Origin: Sipunculus nudus
Lineage: Eukaryota; Annelida; Sipuncula; Golfingiida; Sipunculidae
Reading direction: 5' to 3'
Assembly (NCBI GenBank): GCA_026874595.1
Contig: JAPPUL010000084.1
Coordinates: 483,001 to 547,000, forward strand
DNA length: 64,000 nt
Within the stretch, counting starts at the first letter, position 1; the number at the start of each line of letters is the position of its first letter. Below, piece after piece: positions 45,646-53,760 of this stretch. The translations under genes and the position numbers were made by a program. The notes under the pieces were generated by a model that saw only the letters and a program-made list of their open reading frames with translations, was not told where the DNA came from and did not search any database.

Positions 45646-46547
45646 GTCTTTGTATATTATGTCCCGGACAAGCAAGTCAGTCAAGTCAAATGCTAAACCT
45701 GTTACCTAAAAACAGTTTAACAAAAGAAATACTAAACTATACAAAGTCATTGCTAAAAAGGGATCTAAGTGAACTCCTAAATTCAAAAGACATGTTTTTA
45801 AACATAAACGCCCAACCTTTAATAGTAAGCACTCAAATGGCTATGTGGCAAAGCCTATCAAAACTCATCCCAAAACCTAGATTAATTGCAGGATATAGTA
45901 TAGGCGAGCTAAGCGCTTACGCTTGTGCTGGAGCAATAAAAACTCATGAAGTAATACATTTATCTAAACTAAGAGCACAAAGGATGAGTAAAGCGAATAA
46001 AAGAAAAGTTAAGATGATTATAATATCTGATTTAAGTCGCTTTCATATAGACAAGTTATGTAAAGAATATAATGCACAACTTTCTATAATAATTAATACA
46101 AAAAGATTTTTGGTTGCGGTTGACGAAGCTATATTTGCTATTTTTGTAAAACGGATAGATGAGCTAGGAGGAGGATATACGCTTATAAATGTTGAAGTTG
46201 CAGCACATACTAAATGGTTATCAGAGGCAAGTCATTTATTTAAAAAGGATCTTGAAAGCTCTAATATAAAAGATCCGCAAATACCGGTATTATCAGGTAC
46301 AAGCGTAGGCTTAGTATATAAAAGGGATATGCTAATAAAAGACTTATCAAGGCAAATATCCCACTATATAGACTGGCAAACACTAAGCTCAGTCTTGCTT
46401 GAAAGCTGCAAGGTAGTTTTAGAGATAGGTAGTAGCAACTGGCTAACTAATATGCTGCGTCAAGAAAATAAATATATATCAGCTCGTGCAGTAGTCGATT
46501 TTAAAAACATTGAAGCAAGTGCTTTATGGGTTAATTCTAAACTCTAA
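45642..46547 (+). CDS. mdcH: MdcH, malonyl-CoA:ACP transacylase of malonate decarboxylase
   Basis: 301 residues, FabD-like: ILCPGQASQSSQM, the nucleophile Ser86 in IAGYSIGELSAYACAGA, and the His in NVEVAAHTKWL. It loads malonyl groups onto the MdcC carrier to start the cycle. Last gene of the operon; there is no mdcF, mdcL, mdcM or local regulator. Its last 30 bases lie in a 262-bp segment duplicated directly downstream. Confidence 0.9.
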   Translation: MSLCILCPGQASQSSQMLNLLPKNSLTKEILNYTKSLLKRDLSELLNSKDMFLNINAQPLIVSTQMAMWQSLSKLIPKPRLIAGYSIGELSAYACAGAIKTHEVIHLSKLRAQRMSKANKRKVKMIIISDLSRFHIDKLCKEYNAQLSIIINTKRFLVAVDEAIFAIFVKRIDELGGGYTLINVEVAAHTKWLSEASHLFKKDLESSNIKDPQIPVLSGTSVGLVYKRDMLIKDLSRQISHYIDWQTLSSVLLESCKVVLEIGSSNWLTNMLRQENKYISARAVVDFKNIEASALWVNSKL

Positions 46548-46779
46548 AAGCATATAGTTTACTTGGAATGCCGCATATTATGAGGGTTTAGTTTTACTTT
46601 CTTTCGTACAATCTCAAAATGCAGATGAGGACCAGTCGAACGACCTGTTGAACCAACATTGCCTATATATTGCTTTTTGTTAACATACTCTCCCTTTCTA
46701 ACTCTAATACGAGATAAATGTCCATATAAAGTTTTATAATCATAAAGATGCTTTATGACAATAAGCTTACCATAACCAC
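46518..46779. repeat. Copy 1 of a 262-bp tandem duplication
   Basis: This segment recurs at 46789-47050 (offset 271) with only about three mismatches seen (46600, 46624, 46766), separated by 9 bp. It spans the mdcH 3' end, the junction and 221 bp of the M23 peptidase 3' end. The near identity indicates a recent duplication. Confidence 0.95.
46559..46779 (-). pseudogene. Duplicated 3' fragment of the M23 peptidase gene
   Basis: About 73 C-terminal codons of the neighbouring peptidase gene, including the GHLSRIRV and GPHLHFEIV regions, are present here without a start or the catalytic HxxxD part. It lies within the duplicated copy 1, immediately after mdcH on the opposite strand. It has no credible promoter or start and is a remnant. 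Confidence 0.88.
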
Positions 46780-46788
46780 CAACATAAC

Positions 46789-47050
46789 AGTGCTTTATGG
46801 GTTAATTCTAAACTCTAAAAGCATATAGTTTACTTGGAATGCCGCATATTATGAGGGTTTAGTTTTACTTTCTTTCGCACAATCTCAAAATGCAGGTGAG
46901 GACCAGTCGAACGACCTGTTGAACCAACATTGCCTATATATTGCTTTTTGTTAACATACTCTCCCTTTCTAACTCTAATACGAGATAAATGTCCATATAA
47001 AGTTTTATAATCATAAAGATGCTTTATGACAATAAGATTACCATAACCAC
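46789..47050. repeat. Copy 2 of a 262-bp tandem duplication
   Basis: This copy supplies the real 3' end of the M23 peptidase gene (stop 46830-46832) and carries a stray duplicate of the last mdcH codons at 46789-46818, out of context. Confidence 0.95.
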
Positions 47051-47753
47051 GCGCATAGCCAGTAAATACAACTTGCCCCTTTTGAGCAGAGTATACAGGA
47101 GTCCCGGTTGGAGCTGCAATGTCAAGTCCTCCATGAAAAGTTTTCTTATGTTTAAAAGGATCTTTTCGAATTCCAAAAGGTGAGCTTATATATCCTGTTT
47201 TTAACGGACTTGTAAACTTAGACGCATTAAAATACTGCCATTCTTGTTTAGAGAGCCTTCGAAACGGGATAAAGACTCTCTGTCCAGAATAAAGGATGTT
47301 GGTATGCTTATTAAATCTATTAACTTTAGACAAAAGCCAAACAGGAGTATTAAACTGCATAGCAAGAGATTTTATATTTGTAATCTTATCAAGATAAATA
47401 AAAGAGCCTCTGACATTCGGAATAAATATAGTACTACCTATATTAAGGTCATAATGGCTGCTAATATAGTTTATAGAGATTATAGTATCTTTATTAAGCC
47501 CGATACGACTTGCGATATTGGCGATAGAATCATGTTTTTTAACTTTATAAGTTGCTATTTTAAATTGGAACGATATAGTCCTACTAAGTTTAGCGCGTGA
47601 ATTATAGTATATAAGAGTATTTCTAAAATCACTAAAAACAGCATCATCCATAGACAAATCGTTTATGCGATAATCTTTATCAAAAGGATAAGATATTTTG
47701 AATTCTAAGATGATGAAGGATATCAGAATAAACGTAAAGTAAATATATCGCAT
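46830..47753 (-). CDS. LysM-containing M23 metallopeptidase
   Basis: About 307 residues. An N-terminal hydrophobic segment (IYFTFILISFIILEF) is followed by two LysM-like modules (YKVKKHDSIANIASRIGLN and ITNIKSLAMQFNTPVWLLSKVN) that bind peptidoglycan, then the M23 domain with FHGGLDIAAP (zinc ligands His, Asp), YGHLSRI and GPHLHFE (zinc ligand His). It would cut or sense cross-links in the cell wall, as in envelope or cell-division factors. ATG 47753 is preferred over GTG 47765. The end of the gene is in a recent tandem duplication. Confidence 0.9.
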   Translation of the reverse strand: MRYIYFTFILISFIILEFKISYPFDKDYRINDLSMDDAVFSDFRNTLIYYNSRAKLSRTISFQFKIATYKVKKHDSIANIASRIGLNKDTIISINYISSHYDLNIGSTIFIPNVRGSFIYLDKITNIKSLAMQFNTPVWLLSKVNRFNKHTNILYSGQRVFIPFRRLSKQEWQYFNASKFTSPLKTGYISSPFGIRKDPFKHKKTFHGGLDIAAPTGTPVYSAQKGQVVFTGYARGYGNLIVIKHLYDYKTLYGHLSRIRVRKGEYVNKKQYIGNVGSTGRSTGPHLHFEIVRKKVKLNPHNMRHSK

Positions 47754-47936
47754 AAAGTATACCACAAATTGACAAACCTAATTATTATTGTAGTTGTATA
47801 AGAAATAAAATATAGAAAGGAGAAAACTATATATAAACACTTAAATATACTATTTTAAACATAAAATAATATGTAATGCAAAGGTATTATTATAATTAGA
47901 GCTTATTTATATTAAATTTAAAAATGGACGGAGATA

Positions 47937-49190
47937 ATGATATATAAGGTAAAGGACATTGATCTTGCACAACAGGGTTTACGAAAGATTGAATGGGCAG
48001 AGAGTAGGATGCCTGTATTAGAGGAACTTGGCAAAAGATATGAGAAAATAAAGCCGTTAGCTGGCATGAGGATAGCAGGGTGTATACACGTAACTAAAGA
48101 AACAGCTGTACTTGTAAAAACGCTAATTAAAGCCGGAGCTGAAGTAAGTTGGTCTGGCTGTAACCCATTATCAACACAAGATGACATATCAGCAGCACTG
48201 GCACACCTTGGAATATCTATATACGCTTGGCATGGAATGGAAAAAGAAGATTTTTATTGGTGCATTAAGAAGACCTTAGAAATAGAGCCGACACTAACTC
48301 TTGATGATGGGGCTGATTTGGTGTTTACAATACACAAAGAGTATCATGATATGGCAAAAAGAGTACTAGGCGGAACAGAAGAGACTACCACAGGTGTAAA
48401 GAGATTAAGAGCTATGGCAAATGACAACGCATTATTATATCCGATAATAGCAGTAAACGACTCTATAACAAAATGGGATTTTGATAATGTATACGGAACT
48501 GGGCAGTCATCGTTGGATGGCATAATGAGGGCAAGTTCTGTTTTGGTTGCAGGTAAAACCGTAGTAGTTTGCGGCTATGGACACTGTGGACGAGGAGTTG
48601 CAATGCGTGCAAAGGGTCTTGGAGCCTCGGTCGTTGTCACAGAAATAAAACCAACTTCAGCGCTAAAAGCTCGTCTTGAGGGCTATGAAGTCATGCCTAT
48701 GTTAGACGCTGCAAAGGTAGGTGATATATTTATAACTGCAACTGGTGTTAAAGATATCATAACCAAAGAGCATTTTAATTTAATGAAAGATGGTGCAATT
48801 ATATGCAATACAGGACATTATGATTGTGAAATAAATATAAATGATCTTGAGTCTATATCAATAGACAAAAAAGAGATCCGCCATGCTAATGAACAGTATA
48901 AGACTAAAGACGGTAAGAGAATATATCTTCTTGCACAAGGAAGGCTTATAAATCTTGCCGCAGCAGAAGGGCATCCATCGGAAGTAATGGATATGTCTTT
49001 TGCTAACCAATTTCTTGGCTTAATAAAACTTGCTAATGGTGATAATAAACTTGCAAATAAGGTATACGTATTGCCAGAGGAGACTGATGAGGAGGTTAGT
49101 CAGATAAAGTTAAAGAGCATGGGTATAAAGATAGATAATCTATCGAAAGAACAAATTAAATATGCGAGTGACTATAGTGCTGGAACATAA
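47937..49190 (+). CDS. ahcY: Adenosylhomocysteinase
   Basis: A 417-residue NAD-dependent S-adenosylhomocysteine hydrolase: AGCIHVTKETAVLVKTL, WSGCNPLSTQDDISAAL, DDGADLVF, TEETTTGVKRL, the NAD-binding VVCGYGHCGRGVAMRAKGLGA, and LINLAAAEGHPSEVMDMSF at the end. It splits SAH into adenosine and homocysteine, keeping methyltransferases active. The GGACGGAG site sits only 4 bases before the ATG. The last 29 bases overlap the serine palmitoyltransferase-like gene. Confidence 0.96.
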   Translation: MIYKVKDIDLAQQGLRKIEWAESRMPVLEELGKRYEKIKPLAGMRIAGCIHVTKETAVLVKTLIKAGAEVSWSGCNPLSTQDDISAALAHLGISIYAWHGMEKEDFYWCIKKTLEIEPTLTLDDGADLVFTIHKEYHDMAKRVLGGTEETTTGVKRLRAMANDNALLYPIIAVNDSITKWDFDNVYGTGQSSLDGIMRASSVLVAGKTVVVCGYGHCGRGVAMRAKGLGASVVVTEIKPTSALKARLEGYEVMPMLDAAKVGDIFITATGVKDIITKEHFNLMKDGAIICNTGHYDCEININDLESISIDKKEIRHANEQYKTKDGKRIYLLAQGRLINLAAAEGHPSEVMDMSFANQFLGLIKLANGDNKLANKVYVLPEETDEEVSQIKLKSMGIKIDNLSKEQIKYASDYSAGT

Positions 49191-50394
49191 AACAGTAAAT
49201 GAGAATAAAGTAGATTTATTTTCAAAATGCATTGATTTTTTTAATGCAACAAAACATTATACTGAGAAGGGACTATATCCCTATTTCAGGTCAATAGAAT
49301 CAGCACAGGATACAGAAGTATTTATAAATAAGAAAAAATATTTAATGCTTGGCTCAAATAGTTATATGGGGCTTACAAATCATCCTAAGATTCTAAAAGA
49401 AGCAAAGGGTGCGATAGACAAATATGGATCTGGGAATGCAGGGTCAAGGTTTTTAAACGGGACACTTGATATACATAACAAATTAGAAGAGAAGCTTGCA
49501 GATTTTTTTGGTTTTGAAGATGCACTACTTTTTGGGACGGGCTATCTTGCTAATCTTGGGGTAATATCAGCTTTAGTTGGGCCAAAAGATTACGTTATAA
49601 CAGATAAGATGGACCATGCAAGTATATTCGACGCATCACGCTTATCGTTTGGTAAATTGCTTAAGTTTAAGCACAATGATATGAGGGATTTAGAAAGGGT
49701 ACTAAAAAGCTGTAATACTAACCGTGGGAAGCTAGTTGTAGTTGATGGAGTATTTAGTATGGAAGGTGATATAGCTAATTTGCCAGGAATTGTTGAGCTT
49801 TGCAGAAAATACAATGCTCGTATAATGGTTGATGATGCGCATGGAACAGGAGTGCTTGGGAAAGGGGGGCGTGGGACTCCTAATTATTTTGACCTTGTAG
49901 ACTCTATAGATATTCTTGTAATAACGTTTTCTAAATCACTAGCATCGCTTGGTGGAGCGGCACTTGCATCAAAAGATGTAATATATTATCTTAAACATAA
50001 AGCAAGATCGTTAATATTTAGTGCAAGTATGCCTGCATCGGCTGTGGCAAGCGTTTCCAAGGCGCTGGATATTATACAAGAGGAACCCTCAAGAATTACA
50101 AGATTGTGGTATAATACCAACAAAATGTTGTCTGCTCTTAATAAACTAGGTTTTAATACAGGGACAAGTAATACACCTATCATCCCAATTATAGTTGGAG
50201 GTATGGATGAGACTTTTATATACTGGAGAAAGCTAACTGATGCTGGTATTTTTGTAAATCCTGTTGTGCCTCCTGCCGTTCAACCAGGGCAATGTCTTAT
50301 TCGTACAAGTTATATGGCAACTCATACTGACGAACAGCTTGACTGGGCTTTGGAAGTTTTATCAAGTGCTGGAAAGGAGCTTAATTTAATTTAA
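49162..50394 (+). CDS. Serine palmitoyltransferase-like alpha-oxoamine synthase
   Basis: 410 residues of the AOS family of PLP enzymes. The protein resembles the serine palmitoyltransferases of Bacteroidota over its length: GLYPYFRSIES, YGSGNAGSRFLNGTLDIHNKLE, DHASIFDASRLSFGK, VDGVFSMEGDIANLP, the PLP lysine in TFSKSLASLGGAALAS, FSASMPASAVASV and FVNPVVPPAVQPGQCLIRTSYMATHT. SPT condenses serine with an acyl-CoA, the first step of sphingolipid synthesis. No second sphingolipid gene is nearby. Kbl or BioF are alternatives but fit the motif set less well. GTG codons at 49168 and 49177 are alternative starts; it overlaps ahcY by 29 bases. Confidence 0.8.
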   Translation: MRVTIVLEHKTVNENKVDLFSKCIDFFNATKHYTEKGLYPYFRSIESAQDTEVFINKKKYLMLGSNSYMGLTNHPKILKEAKGAIDKYGSGNAGSRFLNGTLDIHNKLEEKLADFFGFEDALLFGTGYLANLGVISALVGPKDYVITDKMDHASIFDASRLSFGKLLKFKHNDMRDLERVLKSCNTNRGKLVVVDGVFSMEGDIANLPGIVELCRKYNARIMVDDAHGTGVLGKGGRGTPNYFDLVDSIDILVITFSKSLASLGGAALASKDVIYYLKHKARSLIFSASMPASAVASVSKALDIIQEEPSRITRLWYNTNKMLSALNKLGFNTGTSNTPIIPIIVGGMDETFIYWRKLTDAGIFVNPVVPPAVQPGQCLIRTSYMATHTDEQLDWALEVLSSAGKELNLI

Positions 50395-51508
50395 TACCTT
50401 TTTTAAGTAGTTTATCTAATGCCTTTTGGCTATCCTCTTTTTGCTTCTTATCTTCCTGCCATATCGATAATTCGTATAATGATTTTTTATGTCTTATATA
50501 ATGTTTTTTTATAACTACTTTAGTCTCTTCTCTATCCTTTGTTTTTGGTATAGTTGCATAAATATCATAAAGTAATACACCAGCTTTGCCTAACATACTA
50601 AGTTCATTTACATTATTATAAAAGCTTATCTTTTCTGCTTCTAAGTTAAGTTTAAACGTATCTATCGCCTTTATAACAAGTTTCTCAGAGCTTAAACTTC
50701 CAACTCCACTTGATACTCCAATATATTCAAGCGTAACAATACTTCCACTGGAGTTGTTTCTTACATTAAATATTTTAGATGCATCTGTTGATAAAAGCTC
50801 CCAGCTAGAATCTAGTGTCGCTTCAATACCATATTTTTCTAATACTAGGTCATTTGAAGAAATCTTACTAGCCCTTATATTATCTATTACAAATAACGCC
50901 TTCTCATAAAAAAGCTCTCTATTTAACTCTTCTTTGCCTATATCTAACTCTTTGCCTTGCTCCTTAACTTTAACTCCTATCTCTTTCATTTTATTCCCTC
51001 TCTCCTCACCCTCCTTTGGATAAGATAATAGTATTAAAACTTCATAAAGCTTGCCGCTTAGCATAAATAAAGAACGGTATAATGTATAATTTACTTGTTC
51101 TTTTAGATACTTTTCATCCCTTTCAAAAATACCTTTTGCTATAAGTCGTCCTTTAAATTCTTCTACCTTTTCATATTTTATATTCCTATCTTTTCTAAGC
51201 TCTTTTATAAAATAGTTGTCTATATCTTTTACATGATCTCCTGCACTTACTCTAAGTTGTCCCATAACTCCATAACTACTTTCAAATCCAACTACATTAC
51301 TATCAGTATTAGATACATAATACCAATCTATTGGGATTTTTATAGTTATACCCGAACTTCTATAACTATTAAATTCGCCTTTATAAACTTTAACTTTTTT
51401 TACAATACTTCTTTTTTCTATTTTCTTATTATAACTTGTGCAATTCGATGTTACAAAAACGTGGGAAATTGATATTAATAAAACTACTAAACGAAGTGAA
51501 TCTTGCAA
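50381..51508 (-). CDS. Lipoprotein of unknown function, 375 residues
   Basis: Starts at TTG 51508. The signal (LVVLLISISHVFVTSNC) ends in a Cys suited to lipidation. The mature part has two similar-looking halves, each with IxIPxxWxxVS-like segments (ITIKIPIDWYYVSNTDSN and IEATLDSSWELLSTDASK), suggesting an internal duplication of a PsbP/DUF1795-like fold, though that is tentative. The last codons overlap the convergent SPT-like gene by 14 bp. Confidence 0.65.
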   Translation of the reverse strand: MQDSLRLVVLLISISHVFVTSNCTSYNKKIEKRSIVKKVKVYKGEFNSYRSSGITIKIPIDWYYVSNTDSNVVGFESSYGVMGQLRVSAGDHVKDIDNYFIKELRKDRNIKYEKVEEFKGRLIAKGIFERDEKYLKEQVNYTLYRSLFMLSGKLYEVLILLSYPKEGEERGNKMKEIGVKVKEQGKELDIGKEELNRELFYEKALFVIDNIRASKISSNDLVLEKYGIEATLDSSWELLSTDASKIFNVRNNSSGSIVTLEYIGVSSGVGSLSSEKLVIKAIDTFKLNLEAEKISFYNNVNELSMLGKAGVLLYDIYATIPKTKDREETKVVIKKHYIRHKKSLYELSIWQEDKKQKEDSQKALDKLLKKGIKLN

Positions 51509-51743
51509 TAATATAACCTATATCACTATTTTTTTTATTATTTATATCTTGCTTAATATTTGCCCAACTTTAAGAAGTATTTTGTTTTGAATTTATTACA
51601 TATTATCTTTAGTTAGACGTAAATTATAATACTTTATATATATCGGCTAATATTAATTTATAAGTGTTAATTAAAGATTGTATACCAGATGTTTTGAGAC
51701 CTTTTTTTTATATAGAAAGAGTCACCTACTAAGGAGAACACTA

Positions 51744-52928
51744 ATGAAAAAGAACGCTAAAACAAAAGAACTTCAACAGGATAAAATATATAATAATAAC
51801 AATTCTACCATTGAGCATAGTGTTGTTAAGGAAATAAGCACTATTCATAATCCATCTTCTTTCACTTCTAAAACAGAAGAGTTTTATGCCGCTTTGAAGA
51901 TGGCTAAAAACTCTAAAGTGTTAATCGTTATTAAAGGCTATCCAGACCCTGATAGCATTGCTTGTGCTCTGACTTTTCAATATATTGCACTGCATTATGC
52001 AATTGAGTCTACTATATTACATTTTGATGAGGTAAGTCATCCTGAAAATAAAGCTTTAATTAAAAAACTATCCATTGAGCTGGTACGATATACTAAAGAG
52101 TTTGATTTTAGTCCATATAAATATCTTGTTTTCAACGATACGCAAACGACCGATTTAAATATAGATATATCTCCTACTATTAAAAATTTAGTGCTTGTTG
52201 ACCATCATAAAAACTTGGGGGCTAAGGATTGTATATTTACTGACATTAGAGAGGATGCAGGCTCAACAAGCGCTATATATACTGAATATCTCATACAGGG
52301 CCCAGTCAATTTGGAAAGTGGTAACACTGATACTGTCAAACTGGCTACTGCTCTTATGCATGGTATCCGAAGTGATACTAACAGCTTCCTTAATGCTCAA
52401 GATATTGATTTTCTTGGCGCTGCTTACTTAAGCCAGATTACCGATAAGGAACTTTTATCCATTATTTCACATCAATCGGTTTCAACTAAAACTATGGACA
52501 TGACTCAAATAGCTTTACAAAACAAGGACATCAAAGGAACATATTTATTTGCTGGTGTTGGCTTTGTTCGAGAGGATGATAGAGATGGTATTGGACAAGT
52601 TGCTGATTATCTTCTTCTAAGAGATGGGATTGATACTGTTATTATATATGGCATTGTAGGAGGCAAATATATCGACGGCTCTTTACGCACTACAAGCCAT
52701 ACTCTTGACCCAGATAAATGGATTAAAGATCTTTTTGGCTTTTCCGAAGATGGTAAACCTTTTGGTGGCGGAAGACGTGATAAGGGGGGGTTTCAACTGC
52801 CACTTGGAGTCCTTGCCAGATGTTCTGATAAAGACCTCCTTTGGAAAGTTACCAAGCATACTATCGAAGAAATCTTCTACAATAAAATCGGTATCAAAAC
52901 TAAAGACTCTTCCAACAGCTTAAACTAA
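51744..52928 (+). CDS. DHH-family phosphoesterase
   Basis: 394 residues. A poorly conserved N-terminal extension of about 40 residues is followed by the DHH domain with metal-binding IVIKGYPDPDSIACA, VFNDTQ and LVDHHKN, then a DHHA1-like C-terminal part with GGGRRDKGGFQL. It belongs to the group with oligoribonuclease/PAP phosphatase and cyclic dinucleotide enzymes; exact substrate unknown. Start is ATG 51744 with AAGGAG 7 bases upstream; upstream in-frame codons lack a site. Confidence 0.82.
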   Translation: MKKNAKTKELQQDKIYNNNNSTIEHSVVKEISTIHNPSSFTSKTEEFYAALKMAKNSKVLIVIKGYPDPDSIACALTFQYIALHYAIESTILHFDEVSHPENKALIKKLSIELVRYTKEFDFSPYKYLVFNDTQTTDLNIDISPTIKNLVLVDHHKNLGAKDCIFTDIREDAGSTSAIYTEYLIQGPVNLESGNTDTVKLATALMHGIRSDTNSFLNAQDIDFLGAAYLSQITDKELLSIISHQSVSTKTMDMTQIALQNKDIKGTYLFAGVGFVREDDRDGIGQVADYLLLRDGIDTVIIYGIVGGKYIDGSLRTTSHTLDPDKWIKDLFGFSEDGKPFGGGRRDKGGFQLPLGVLARCSDKDLLWKVTKHTIEEIFYNKIGIKTKDSSNSLN

Positions 52929-52944
52929 CACTTTAAGCCTTTTT
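52918..52944 (+). terminator. Rho-independent terminator of the DHH gene
   Basis: GCTTAAA (52918-52924) and TTTAAGC (52932-52938) pair perfectly around a 7-base loop and are followed by CTTTTT. The left arm overlaps the stop codon. Confidence 0.75.
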
Positions 52945-53013
52945 CATCCTTGTTATATCGTATATTAAGAATTATCTTTTATCTTATCTTATCTTATCTT
53001 CTTATCTATTCTC

Positions 53014-53041
53014 TTAATTAGAGGCTTTTAATTAGAGGCTT
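53014..53041. repeat. Two tandem 14-bp units in the gap after the DHH gene
   Basis: TTAATTAGAGGCTT occurs twice back to back. A run of TTATC pentamers precedes it from about 52977. The rest of 52945-53147 holds no gene I can support. Confidence 0.85.
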
Positions 53042-53147
53042 TCCTATTAATAGAACTAGAGCCGCTTTTAAAATAACATCTTGGCACAAATACATATTGT
53101 AACAAATACATACCTTCTTCATATAATTTATAAATTATATTTTATTC

Positions 53148-53294
53148 TCATCTAAAAAACCCTTCGCATATATCATGCGCTAGCCTATTTATTGCATATT
53201 TCATATAGTGCAATTCGTTTATTTGTACCTTTAGTCTCTCTATCTTTGAAAATCCTTTTTCAATAAGACCATTTTCGCCTTTATTTTCTTCCAC
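53148..53294 (-). CDS. Small protein, 48 residues, downstream of yraN
   Basis: A short frame below usual size cut-offs. GTG at 53294 is preceded by AAAGGA at 9 bases, and a stop codon lies just upstream in frame. The product is charged and helical, with KIERLKVQINELHYMKYAIN in the middle and FF near its end. Purine-rich third positions match genuine minus-strand genes in this block. It lies 70 bp after yraN on the same strand and may belong to that transcript. Function unknown. Confidence 0.45.
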   Translation of the reverse strand: MEENKGENGLIEKGFSKIERLKVQINELHYMKYAINRLAHDICEGFFR

Positions 53295-53364
53295 TTTGCA
53301 AAATCCTTTTTACAACGTTTTTTTTACACTTTTTACACTTTTTTTGTCTACTTTACCTCTTCCC

Positions 53365-53760
53365 CTATTCTACCCTTTCCAATATCTGCCCATCTATCAC
53401 ATCTTTGATATGTTCCAAGCTTAATTTGCCCTCCCTTACCTTTATTCCTATGTAGTCTATCCTCACACCTTGCTCCTCGTTACCCTCCGCTTTACTCTCC
53501 AACATAAAATATTCTTCAGCTGATAACAATATTCTCCGCTTTTGACGCTCAAGTAAATGTTCCTCTACAGCCCCATAGCTATCGCTTAATCTAAGCTTTA
53601 CTTCTACAAATACTATATCTCGCCCATCCTCCGCTATTATATCTATCTCCCCATATCGTGTCCTGTAATTCCTACACAATATTTTATACCCTGCACTTTT
53701 TAGATAGTAATACCCTATCTCCTCTCCCAATAACCCCACTACCTTTTTACCTATCTTCAC
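53365..53760 (-). CDS. yraN: YraN family (UPF0102) endonuclease-like protein
   Basis: 131 residues with the family core: LGEEIGYYYLKSAGYKIL, NYRTRYGEIDIIAEDGRDIVFVEVKLR, where the Glu, Asp and ExK residues form the catalytic set of Holliday-junction-resolvase-like nucleases, and VRIDYIGI near the end. Biological role is poorly known. It overlaps the upstream gene by 14 bp. Confidence 0.93.
   Translation of the reverse strand: MKIGKKVVGLLGEEIGYYYLKSAGYKILCRNYRTRYGEIDIIAEDGRDIVFVEVKLRLSDSYGAVEEHLLERQKRRILLSAEEYFMLESKAEGNEEQGVRIDYIGIKVREGKLSLEHIKDVIDGQILERVE

Noticed and set aside
47766-47936. SAH-type riboswitch before ahcY
   Set aside because: The leader is AT-rich with no GC-rich stem or conserved core that I could find.
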